Part shown: positions 34,767-42,293 of the stretch, piece by piece
Position numbering within the stretch: the first letter of the stretch is position 1
Layout: the number at the start of each line of letters is the position of its first letter
Source: Achromobacter pestifer
GTDB lineage: Bacteria; Pseudomonadota; Gammaproteobacteria; Burkholderiales; Burkholderiaceae_B
Length of the DNA stretch: 64,000 nt
NCBI RefSeq assembly: GCF_902859625.1
Contig: NZ_CADIJX010000001.1
Location: forward strand, 744,001-808,000
Reading direction: 5' to 3'
Program-made: the position numbers and the translations under genes
The notes under the pieces: model-generated
What the model was told of the DNA's origin: nothing
What the model saw: the letters and a program-made list of their open reading frames with translations, nothing else
Databases searched by the model: none

Positions 34767-35516
34767 ATGATCCCCATCCTGGTGCCCTACTTTCCGGGGG
34801 AATGGCGCAGCCATGGGGAATCGCTTCGGCTGGGTCCCGCTGGCGGCGTTGTCGCGCGTGCATTCCTGGAGGACACCCACGGCCTGCGCCACGCGCTGGA
34901 GAGCTACCGGGCGGCGCGTTGGCCCGAGGCCGATGCGCGCGCTTCGGCCTCGGCCTGGGCGTTGCAGTATCTGTGGGCATTGTTGGCGCCTGTCGTGGCC
35001 GCCGTCAGCGGTGCGCAACGTGCCGTGCCCTGCTCCGCATCCCTTATGCGGTTGACGTTGGATGAGACCTGCGCGCCCGTGGCATTCACGGTCGCGGAAC
35101 TTGGCCCCTCCCATGCGGATGCGGATGCCTGGCGACGCTACGGCGCGCTGGTATGGGAACACCTGCTGCCGCTCGCCGAGGGTGTCCACGCCGCCAGCCG
35201 GCTACCCCGCAAGGTGGTCTGGGCCGGCGCGGTGCGCTATCTGGAGGCGCTGTTCGACGCCTTGCAGGCCATGGGGTGTGACGTCGCAGAAGATCGGCAC
35301 CCTCTGCTGCATACCGAGATCTGGGCGCGGGATGGCCGCGCCAATCCCCTGTGTTTGCCGCCGCGTATTCCGCCCGCGCAGGTGCAGGGACCCGTGTACC
35401 GGGAATGCTGCCTCTATTACCTGCTGCCGGGCCAGACGCAGTGCGTGGCCTGCCCCCTGGCCCGGCAGACGGCGCGCACTGCGGCCTGCGTGAAAGAAAT
35501 TTCGTCCGCGGCCTAA
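34767..35516 (+). CDS. FhuF-like [2Fe-2S] siderophore-iron reductase
   Basis: 249 residues from the ATG at 34767 (GGCGGGGT upstream); the longer in-frame start would lie across the promoter. The C-terminus has RECCLYYLLPGQTQCVACPL, the CC-x10-C-x2-C ligand set of FhuF-type ferric-siderophore reductases. The N-terminal half is helical, with WALQYLWALLAPVVAA. It would release iron from the imported ferric siderophore in the cytoplasm by reducing Fe(III) to Fe(II). It is the only reductase candidate in the locus. Its stop codon overlaps the next promoter's -35 box. Confidence 0.88.
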   Translation: MIPILVPYFPGEWRSHGESLRLGPAGGVVARAFLEDTHGLRHALESYRAARWPEADARASASAWALQYLWALLAPVVAAVSGAQRAVPCSASLMRLTLDETCAPVAFTVAELGPSHADADAWRRYGALVWEHLLPLAEGVHAASRLPRKVVWAGAVRYLEALFDALQAMGCDVAEDRHPLLHTEIWARDGRANPLCLPPRIPPAQVQGPVYRECCLYYLLPGQTQCVACPLARQTARTAACVKEISSAA

Positions 35517-35538
35517 ACATGCGCAAGCGTGATTCGTC
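35514..35538 (+). promoter_or_regulatory. OrbS/PvdS-type promoter of the hydroxamate biosynthesis operon
   Basis: TAAAC at 35514-35518, 16 bases, CGTC at 35535-35538, giving TAAA-N17-CGTC. The TAA is also the stop codon of the FhuF-like gene. It lies 101 bases before the acyltransferase ATG and would drive acyltransferase, monooxygenase, aminotransferase and esterase. Confidence 0.7.
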
Positions 35539-35638
35539 AGTTAGGGGAAGACCCAAGGTGGTTGCTGGCGCCTCGGGCCCCTCCTAGACCGCTTCGGCGC
35601 ATGCCGCGCCGGACCCTGCTGAGACTAAGCCTGCCCTC

Positions 35639-36685
35639 ATGGATGCTCCGATAGACGGGCCGTTGGCCCATGCCGTGCGAATCGCCGGACGCGATTGGCG
35701 CGTTGAGAATGCCGCTGGCAATCTGGTGGTGCTTGGCCCCGATGGCCGGCCCCACAGCCGATGGGAACTGCGTAGTGGCGCTGACGCTCCCGCGCTGCGC
35801 TGGCGCGATGGCCAGGCGGTCGCCGACGATGGTTGGGCCGCGTTGGCAGCGGCGTTCTCGTTCCATCACGGCGCAGGCCGCCTGATGCTGGACGCGCCGT
35901 CCGACTGGTGCGAAATGCTGCTGTCCCGAGGCGCTGCGGCGCGCGAGGCCGGCCAGACGGCTGTCTTGCGCACGGGCTTGCTGCAACAACCCGAACCCTG
36001 GCTGACCCAACCGCGCGCGCCCTATGCCGAGCGCTTGACGATGAGCCAGGGCAAGCGGCATCCGGTGCGGCCCGCCCGGCCGCAAGGCGAAGTCTATGCG
36101 CGCCACATTCCCTGGCTGGGCAAGACGCTCACGCTGTCCGCCTTCAATCTGGAAACCGACCTGCCCGATCTGCACCGCTGGATGAATGATCCGGTGGTGG
36201 CGCATTTCTGGCAGGAAGAAGGCAGCCTGGAAAAACAACGGATCTACATCGAAGGCCTTCTGGCTGATCCGCGCGTGCAGCCGCTTGTGCTGCGTCTGGA
36301 TGGCCGCGCATTCGGCTATGTGGAAGCCTATTGGGCAAAGGAAGACCGCATTGCGCCGTTTTACGACGCACGCGACTACGACCGTGGGTGGCATGTGCTG
36401 ATCGGCGAGGCGGATTGCCGTGGCCGCCCCTTCGTGACGGCATGGCAGCCCAGCGTGGCGCACTACCTGTTCCTGGACGATCCGCGTACGGCGCGGCTGG
36501 TGATTGAACCGCGCGCGGACAACCACAAGATGCGCCGCAATCTGCTGCAAGGCGGGTACGCCATCCTCAAGGAATTCGATTTTCCGCACAAGCGGGCAGC
36601 GCTGGGCATGCTCTTGCGCGAACGCTTTTTCGACGATGCGGCCTGGCTGCGCGCACCCGACGCGCCGGCCCCGCTCGCACTCTGA
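35639..36685 (+). CDS. GNAT-family siderophore hydroxamate N-acyltransferase (IucB/RhbD-like)
   Basis: 348 residues. The C-terminal half (about 155-340) has the IucB/AlcB-type acetyltransferase pattern: FNLETDLPDLHRWMNDPVVAHFWQE, GYVEAYWAKEDRIAPFY, RGWHVLIGEAD, and HYLFLDDPRTARLVIEPRADNHKMRRNLL. The N-terminal about 150 residues form the less conserved lead domain of this family. It transfers an acyl group from acyl-CoA to an N-hydroxylated side chain. No PvdF-like formyltransferase is present in the window, so the hydroxamate is more likely acetylated (or otherwise acylated) than formylated. It starts the biosynthetic operon and precedes the monooxygenase by 19 bases. Confidence 0.88.
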   Translation: MDAPIDGPLAHAVRIAGRDWRVENAAGNLVVLGPDGRPHSRWELRSGADAPALRWRDGQAVADDGWAALAAAFSFHHGAGRLMLDAPSDWCEMLLSRGAAAREAGQTAVLRTGLLQQPEPWLTQPRAPYAERLTMSQGKRHPVRPARPQGEVYARHIPWLGKTLTLSAFNLETDLPDLHRWMNDPVVAHFWQEEGSLEKQRIYIEGLLADPRVQPLVLRLDGRAFGYVEAYWAKEDRIAPFYDARDYDRGWHVLIGEADCRGRPFVTAWQPSVAHYLFLDDPRTARLVIEPRADNHKMRRNLLQGGYAILKEFDFPHKRAALGMLLRERFFDDAAWLRAPDAPAPLAL

Positions 36686-36704
36686 TTCTCACTTCGGACT
36701 CATC

Positions 36705-38006
36705 ATGCACACTTATGACCTGATCGGTATTGGATTCGGCCCGTCGAACGTCGCCCTGGCGATCGCGCTGGAGGAACAGGCGCAGACTGGCGGACGCGAA
36801 GTCAACGCCCTGTTCATTGAGCGCCAACCGGACTTTGCCTGGCACCCGCACATGCTGCTGGACCACGCGCATATGCAGATCTCGTTTCTGAAGGATCTGG
36901 CCACGCCGCGCAATCCCTCCAGCCGCTATACGTTCCTGAACTACCTGCACGAAAAGAACCGGCTACAGGATTTCATCAACCTGAAGACCTTCTTCCCTAG
37001 CCGGCATGAGTTCAATGACTATCTGTCGTGGGCGGCCAGCCATTTCAAGAACCAATGCGCCTACGGCGAGGACGTGCTGGAAGTGCTGCCCGAGATGCAT
37101 CAGGGCCGCGTGCAGGCGCTGCGGGTGCGGGCCCGAGCGGCCGACGGCAGCGTGACAGAGCGCCGCGCGCTGTCCCTGGTGATCAGCGTGGGCGGCACCG
37201 CCAACATTCCCGAGCCCTTCCTGCCCTTCGCCGACGACGCCCGCGTCTTCCATAGCAGCCGCTATCTGGACGCCATCCGCAAGCATGGCGATGCCCGCAA
37301 GATCGCCGTGATCGGCGCGGGCCAGAGCGCAGCCGAGATCTTTCTTGACCTGCACAACCGAGGGCAAGCGTCGGTGGACCTGATCACCCGCGCGCGCACC
37401 ATCAAACCGTCGGACGACAGTCCGTTCGTGAACGAGATCTTCAACCCGGAATACACCGACTACGTCTACGGGCACGGCGAACGTGAGCGCGCCGCGCTGA
37501 TCCACGAGTTCATGAACACCAACTACGCCGCGCCCGACCTGGATCTGATCCAGGACATCTATGCCGTGCTGTACCGCCAGAAAGTGACGGGCAAGCACAC
37601 GCACCGCTTCTTGCGCCGTCATGACGTGCAGCGTGCGCTGGCCACCGACCAGGGTATCTGCCTGACCTTGCAGGACCTGGATCGTGGCGTTGCCGACACC
37701 GCCTGCTACCAGGCCATCGTGCTGGCAACAGGCTATCAGCGCGTGACCCACCAACGCCTGCTCGCACCGATGGCGGAATACCTGGGGGACTTCAATGTCG
37801 ACCGCAATTACCGCATCCAGACCGGCGCCGACTTCCTGCCCGCCATCTACCTGCAAGGTTGCTGCGAACCGTCGCACGGCCTGTCCGATACCTTGTTGTC
37901 GATCACATCGGTACGCACGGCGGAAATCAGCCGCGCGCTCGATGCCGCCCTTGCCCGTCAGGGCCATGACGCGGCGCGCAGCGCGCCAGCGCTGGCCACG
38001 CACTGA
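36705..38006 (+). CDS. pvdA: L-ornithine N5-monooxygenase
   Basis: 433 residues from the ATG at 36705; the longer in-frame start lies within the acyltransferase gene. FAD-binding LIGIGFGPSNVALAIALEE is at the N-terminus, ISFLKDLATPRNPSS and FLNYLHEKNRLQDFINL follow, NADPH-binding AVIGAGQSAAEIF is near residue 200, and the C-terminal ASHGLSDTLLS-type motif reads SHGLSDTLLSITSVR. The close resemblance to Pseudomonas PvdA indicates ornithine rather than lysine as substrate. It makes N5-hydroxyornithine, which the GNAT enzyme acylates for the last NRPS module. Confidence 0.92.
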   Translation: MHTYDLIGIGFGPSNVALAIALEEQAQTGGREVNALFIERQPDFAWHPHMLLDHAHMQISFLKDLATPRNPSSRYTFLNYLHEKNRLQDFINLKTFFPSRHEFNDYLSWAASHFKNQCAYGEDVLEVLPEMHQGRVQALRVRARAADGSVTERRALSLVISVGGTANIPEPFLPFADDARVFHSSRYLDAIRKHGDARKIAVIGAGQSAAEIFLDLHNRGQASVDLITRARTIKPSDDSPFVNEIFNPEYTDYVYGHGERERAALIHEFMNTNYAAPDLDLIQDIYAVLYRQKVTGKHTHRFLRRHDVQRALATDQGICLTLQDLDRGVADTACYQAIVLATGYQRVTHQRLLAPMAEYLGDFNVDRNYRIQTGADFLPAIYLQGCCEPSHGLSDTLLSITSVRTAEISRALDAALARQGHDAARSAPALATH

Positions 38007-38033
38007 CCCATCCGACTTCCGCGGAGCCCAACC

Positions 38034-39467
38034 ATGTCCAGCCTACCGGTTTCTTCCCTGCCCTCGCTTGAATCCGCCAACGAATTGGCCGGGCGCCACC
38101 ATGCCCTGCGCCAACCCTACAGCCTGACGTCCAACGCGCTGCTGCAACGCCAGAGCGAACAGGAATCCAATGCCCGCAGTTACCCGCGCCGCATACCGCT
38201 GGCACTGCGGCGCGCGGCTGGCGTCTATGTCGAAGACGTGGAGGGCCGTGTGTTCCTTGATTGCCTGGCAGGCGCCGGCACCCTGGCGCTGGGGCACAAC
38301 CACCCTGCGGTGCGCGCGGCGATCCAGCAAGTGTTGGACGACGGCCTGCCTCTACATACGCTGGACCTGACCACACCGGTCAAGGACCGCTATGTGCAGG
38401 ACCTGTTCGAGTCGCTGCCCGCCGAGTTCGCACGGGGCGCCAAGATCCAGTTCTGCGGCCCAACGGGCGCGGATGCGATCGAAGCGGCGTTGAAGCTGGC
38501 CAGGATCAACACCGGCCGCAGCACTGTCCTGGCGTTCCATGGCGCCTATCACGGCATGACGCAAGGCGCGCTGAATCTGATGGGCAATCTTGGCCCCAAG
38601 GCCGCGCTGCACGGAACGCTGTCCAACGTGCAATTCATGCCCTATCCCTACGACTACCGCTGCCCGTTCGGCTTGGGCGGCGATGCCGGCGCGCAAGCGG
38701 GGCTGCAATACCTGCGCACGGTCCTGAATGATCCGGAAAGCGGCGTGCCCGCGCCCGCCGGCATCGTGGCCGAGCTGATTCAGGGAGAAGGCGGCGTGGT
38801 CTGCGCGCCCGATGCCTGGACGCGCGGCCTGCGGCACCTGGCTACCGCGTCGGACACGCCGCTGATCATCGACGAAGTGCAGACCGGTCTGGGACGCACG
38901 GGCAAACTCTACGCATTCGAACACGCTGGCATCCTGCCTGACGTGCTGGTGCTGTCCAAGGCGATTGGCGGCGGCCTGCCCATGTCGGTCGTGATCTACC
39001 GGGGCGAATTGGACCAATGGCGCCCGGGATCGCACGCCGGCACGTTCCGGGGGAACCAACTGGCCATGGCCGCGGGCTCCGCCACCTTGCGCATCATCCG
39101 TGAGGAAGGCCTGGCTGACCGCGCCGCCGAGCTGGGCGTGCATCTACGTCGCCGGCTGGCTGGGCTGCAAGCGGCGTTTCCGTGCATTGGCGAGATCCGC
39201 GGACGCGGCCTGATGGCGGGCGTGGAACTGATCGACCCGGACGGCGGAACCGATGCCCTGGGCTATCCGCCCGCCGCATCGGCCCTGGCAAGCGCGGTGC
39301 AGGCGGCTTGCCTGCGCCACGGATTGATCCTGGAACTGGGCGGCCGCCACGGTAGCGTGCTGCGCTTGCTGCCGCCATTGATCATCACCGCCGCCGAGTT
39401 GGACCTGGTCTGCGACATCCTGGCCACCGCGCTGACCCAGGCGACTCAAGCCCCCCTTCGCCACTGA
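38034..39467 (+). CDS. L-2,4-diaminobutyrate:2-oxoglutarate aminotransferase (PvdH/Dat-like)
   Basis: 477 residues, class III PLP aminotransferase. FLDCLAGAGTLALGHNHPAV, FCGPTGADAIEAALKLAR, the PLP site IIDEVQTGLGRTG and the Schiff-base Lys in VLSKAIGGGLPMS are in family order. The GPTGADAIEAA form and long N-terminus match PvdH-type enzymes that make 2,4-diaminobutyrate from aspartate semialdehyde. None of the adenylation domains in the window is predicted to use diaminobutyrate, so its product is probably used by a module coded upstream. It starts 27 bases after the monooxygenase stop. Confidence 0.9.
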   Translation: MSSLPVSSLPSLESANELAGRHHALRQPYSLTSNALLQRQSEQESNARSYPRRIPLALRRAAGVYVEDVEGRVFLDCLAGAGTLALGHNHPAVRAAIQQVLDDGLPLHTLDLTTPVKDRYVQDLFESLPAEFARGAKIQFCGPTGADAIEAALKLARINTGRSTVLAFHGAYHGMTQGALNLMGNLGPKAALHGTLSNVQFMPYPYDYRCPFGLGGDAGAQAGLQYLRTVLNDPESGVPAPAGIVAELIQGEGGVVCAPDAWTRGLRHLATASDTPLIIDEVQTGLGRTGKLYAFEHAGILPDVLVLSKAIGGGLPMSVVIYRGELDQWRPGSHAGTFRGNQLAMAAGSATLRIIREEGLADRAAELGVHLRRRLAGLQAAFPCIGEIRGRGLMAGVELIDPDGGTDALGYPPAASALASAVQAACLRHGLILELGGRHGSVLRLLPPLIITAAELDLVCDILATALTQATQAPLRH

Positions 39468-39474
39468 CACCACC

Positions 39475-40422
39475 ATGCCGCTGCATCCCGATATCGAAGC
39501 CTTTCTTGAACTGGTCCAGGCTGGCCGCGACCAGGGCCGTCCGCCCATGCACCAGATGAGCGCCGGCCAGGCGCGGCAGGACTATGACCACAGCGCCCGG
39601 ATGCTGGATAGCTGCCCGGCCGACCTGGACGATGTCCGGGACTTGGAAATCCCGGTGCGCGACGGGGCGCGCATTGGCGCCCGGCTGTATCGGCAGGCCG
39701 ACGCGGCGGGCGCCGTCCTGCTGTACTTCCATGGTGGCGGCTACTGCGTGGGCGGATTGGATTCGCATGATTCGCTATGCCGCGACCTGGCCTTGCGCAG
39801 CGGCTGCGCGGTGCTGGCGGTGGCCTACCGCCTGGCGCCCGAACACCGTTTTCCCACGGCCTTCGAGGATGCCGTCGACAGCTATGCATGGCTGCGCGGC
39901 CAAGCGCCCGTGCTGGGCCTGAACGCCGGCCATATTGCCGTGGGCGGCGACAGCGCGGGCGCGACACTCGCGACCGCACTCTGCCTGGCGCTGCGCGACG
40001 CCGGCCAGCCCCAACCCTTGCTGCAAGCGCTGCTGTATCCCTGCACCAGCGCACGCCAGGACTCCGCCTCGCACCAACGCTACGCGGAAGGCCATCTGCT
40101 TGAAGGCGACACGCTGCAATGGATGTTCAACAACTATTTGCGCGGCGACGCCGATCGGACGGATTGGCGCTTCGCCCCGCTGGAAGCGGCCGACCTGCGC
40201 GGCTTGGCACCCGCCCTGGTGGCGCTGCCCGAATACGATCCCTTGCACGATGAGGGACTGGCCTACGCGCAACGGTTGCGCGCGGCGGGCGTGCCGGTTG
40301 ATATCAGGGTTTACCCAGGCATGGTCCATGACTTTGCGCGTCTGGCAGACGTGGCGCCCGATACCGGGCAGGTGCGTGCCGATGTGGCGCGCGCGCTGCA
40401 TTTCGCCCGGATTCAGGCCTGA
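39475..40422 (+). CDS. HSL-family alpha/beta hydrolase (esterase) of the siderophore operon
   Basis: 315 residues. Oxyanion motif HGGG (YFHGGGYCVGG) near residue 85, nucleophile GGDSAGA near residue 160, Asp in PEYDPLHDEG near residue 257 and His in GMVHDFARL near residue 285 complete the triad of the hormone-sensitive-lipase family. No signal peptide is seen. It starts 7 bases after the aminotransferase stop, so it belongs to the siderophore operon. It could hydrolyse an ester of the siderophore or help release the peptide, since the NRPS lacks a thioesterase. Which of these holds is not decidable from sequence. Confidence 0.85.
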   Translation: MPLHPDIEAFLELVQAGRDQGRPPMHQMSAGQARQDYDHSARMLDSCPADLDDVRDLEIPVRDGARIGARLYRQADAAGAVLLYFHGGGYCVGGLDSHDSLCRDLALRSGCAVLAVAYRLAPEHRFPTAFEDAVDSYAWLRGQAPVLGLNAGHIAVGGDSAGATLATALCLALRDAGQPQPLLQALLYPCTSARQDSASHQRYAEGHLLEGDTLQWMFNNYLRGDADRTDWRFAPLEAADLRGLAPALVALPEYDPLHDEGLAYAQRLRAAGVPVDIRVYPGMVHDFARLADVAPDTGQVRADVARALHFARIQA

Positions 40423-40459
40423 GGGTAAACGAGTGCTTGCACGGCTGGGAGTATAAAAT

Positions 40460-40478
40460 AATAATGGGAATCATTCTT
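40460..40478 (+). promoter_or_regulatory. Strong Fur box before fecI
   Basis: AATAATGGGAATCATTCTT matches GATAATGATAATCATTATC at 14 of 19 positions. It lies 55 bases before the fecI start and would place the fecI-fecR-receptor set under Fur-Fe(II) repression. Confidence 0.75.
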
Positions 40479-40532
40479 GAATATGAGCCCTACTCACGCT
40501 CCGCTGGCCGGGGCGGCGTTTTCCCTGTCCCG

Positions 40533-41171
40533 ATGTCAGCGCCCTCCCCGATCCGTCCCGCCAAACGGCCCGCCACCGCCTCGGCAGTGCGCGAGTTCGT
40601 CGACGAACTGCTCAGCCACTACCGGGATTTGTACCGGCATCTAAGCTATCAGCTGCGCAATCCGGACGACGCCGCCGACATTGCCCAAACCAGTTTTGAA
40701 CGCGCTTACGCAAGTGGCCTGAGCCACGTCCGCAAGGACGGCCCGGGCGTCGAATCGTCACGTGGCCTGCTGTTCCGCATCGCCCACAATCTCTGCATCG
40801 ATGAAGCCCGCCGCCGCAAGGTGGCTCAAACCTGGTTGACCGAGCACGGGCCGCTTGAAGCCGAACAGACCGCGCCATCCTCCGAACAAGTCGTGTCGCA
40901 GCGTCAGATGGCCGAGCGCGTAGCCGAGGTGTTGGCCGCCCTGCCGCCACGGCGGATGCAGGTGTTCCTGTTGTTCCGCGCCTACGGCCACAGCCGCGCT
41001 GAAATCGCGCAACAATTGGGGATCACGGAAGCGGCGGTCGCCAAGCACCTGGTGCGCGGCACGCTGGATTGTTCCCGCGCCCTGCGCAACTTGCATCTGG
41101 ATGCCGGCCCTGCCGGCGCCGGCGATCGCCCGCAAACCGAGTACGATCTGGTCACGGACGACGGCAACTGA
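40533..41171 (+). CDS. fecI: FecI-type ECF sigma factor
   Basis: 212 residues from the ATG at 40533; no strong Shine-Dalgarno is visible, so the exact start is uncertain. Region 2 appears as YQLRNPDDAADIAQTSFERAY and RIAHNLCIDEARRRK, and region 4 as LPPRRMQVFLLFRAYGHSRAEIAQQLGITEAAVAKHLVRG. It is followed 4 bases later by fecR and then the TonB receptor with an N-terminal signalling domain, the standard cell-surface signalling trio. When the loaded siderophore binds, it should activate receptor transcription. It differs in sequence from the Fur-controlled sigma at 32.2 kb. Confidence 0.93.
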   Translation: MSAPSPIRPAKRPATASAVREFVDELLSHYRDLYRHLSYQLRNPDDAADIAQTSFERAYASGLSHVRKDGPGVESSRGLLFRIAHNLCIDEARRRKVAQTWLTEHGPLEAEQTAPSSEQVVSQRQMAERVAEVLAALPPRRMQVFLLFRAYGHSRAEIAQQLGITEAAVAKHLVRGTLDCSRALRNLHLDAGPAGAGDRPQTEYDLVTDDGN

Positions 41172-41175
41172 CATC

Positions 41176-42192
41176 ATGCAGCAAGTACCCGACGAGGGAC
41201 TCATCGACCAGGCGCTCAGCCTGATCGCCACTTCGGAAATCGCAACAGAGCGCGCCGCGCGCCAGGCCGCCTCGCGGTTGGCGGCGTGGCGCACCCGCAC
41301 GCCCCGGCACGAAACCGCCTACGTCGAAGCCCTCCGGCGTTGGAAGCTGCTGGGAGTGGTCGCGCCAGAGATGCGAGAGCACTTCCACCAAGATATCCCC
41401 CTTGCCGCGGATCGCGGCCTGTCCCGCCGGGCGTTGCTGGGCTGGGGAGTGGCGGGCACCTGTACGGCGCTGCTCGGCACGGGCTGGTATTGGCGTCAAC
41501 CCCTGTATCGAGAGTCCTACGAAACCGGTTCAGGCCAGATCTCGCAGGCTCAAGTGCCCGACCACGCCAATGGCGGCGGCATGGGAACGCGGATCGACCT
41601 CAGCGCCCAGACGCGGCTTGCCGTCAGCCTGTACCGCCACGAGCGCGTGGTGGAACTCAGCCACGGCGAAGCGCTGTTTACGGTGGCGTCAGATGCCACC
41701 CGCCCATTCCGCGTGCGCACCCGGGGAGGCGAGGTCGAAGTCGTGGGCACGGTGTTCACCGTCAGCGACCGGGGCGGCACGGTATCGCTGGCCGTCGAAG
41801 AAGGCCATGTCCGCTTTCGCCCCGCGCCGCGTGACGCCCATTGGTACACGCTGACGTCCGGCGGCCCTCCCCTGGATTTACGTGCCAATACGGCCGTCAG
41901 TTGGCGCAACGGCGAAGTCGACCCCATTCGGCGCATCGACCCGGAAAGTGTCGCGGCCTGGCGCAACGGCTGGCTATGGTTCGACAACCAACGGCTGGAC
42001 GAAGCCCTGCCGGCCATCAATGCGTATCGCACGCGGCCGCTGACGACCGCCAGCGCGGCGGTCAACGCCCTGCGCCTGACCGGCCGTTTCCGCAGCGCCG
42101 ACGCCGACAACGCCTCGCAGTTGCTTGAGGCGATTCTGCCCGTGCGCGCGGAGGCGCGCGCCAATGGCGACGTCATGTTGCGCCTGCGCTGA
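41176..42192 (+). CDS. fecR: FecR-family sigma regulator
   Basis: 338 residues. The N-terminal cytoplasmic part (DUF4880-like, with AARQAASRLAAWRTRTPRHETAYVEALR) binds the sigma factor. A membrane helix follows near residues 84-101 (ALLGWGVAGTCTALLGTGWYW) with a preceding SRR. The periplasmic FecR domain contains TRIDLSAQTRLAVSLYRHERVVELSHGEALFTV, RPFRVRTRGGEVEVVGTVFTV and a C-terminal NGWLWFDNQRLDEALPAINAY. It passes the receptor signal to FecI. It ends 101 bases before the receptor gene. Confidence 0.94.
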   Translation: MQQVPDEGLIDQALSLIATSEIATERAARQAASRLAAWRTRTPRHETAYVEALRRWKLLGVVAPEMREHFHQDIPLAADRGLSRRALLGWGVAGTCTALLGTGWYWRQPLYRESYETGSGQISQAQVPDHANGGGMGTRIDLSAQTRLAVSLYRHERVVELSHGEALFTVASDATRPFRVRTRGGEVEVVGTVFTVSDRGGTVSLAVEEGHVRFRPAPRDAHWYTLTSGGPPLDLRANTAVSWRNGEVDPIRRIDPESVAAWRNGWLWFDNQRLDEALPAINAYRTRPLTTASAAVNALRLTGRFRSADADNASQLLEAILPVRAEARANGDVMLRLR

Positions 42193-42293
42193 TTTTTTTT
42201 CCGACAGGTGTCTCCGTTTCAGCGCCTGATCCGTCTTCTGTATCGATAAGGCCGCCCATGGGGGCGACGATTTTCTCGATAGACGGAGTTGAA

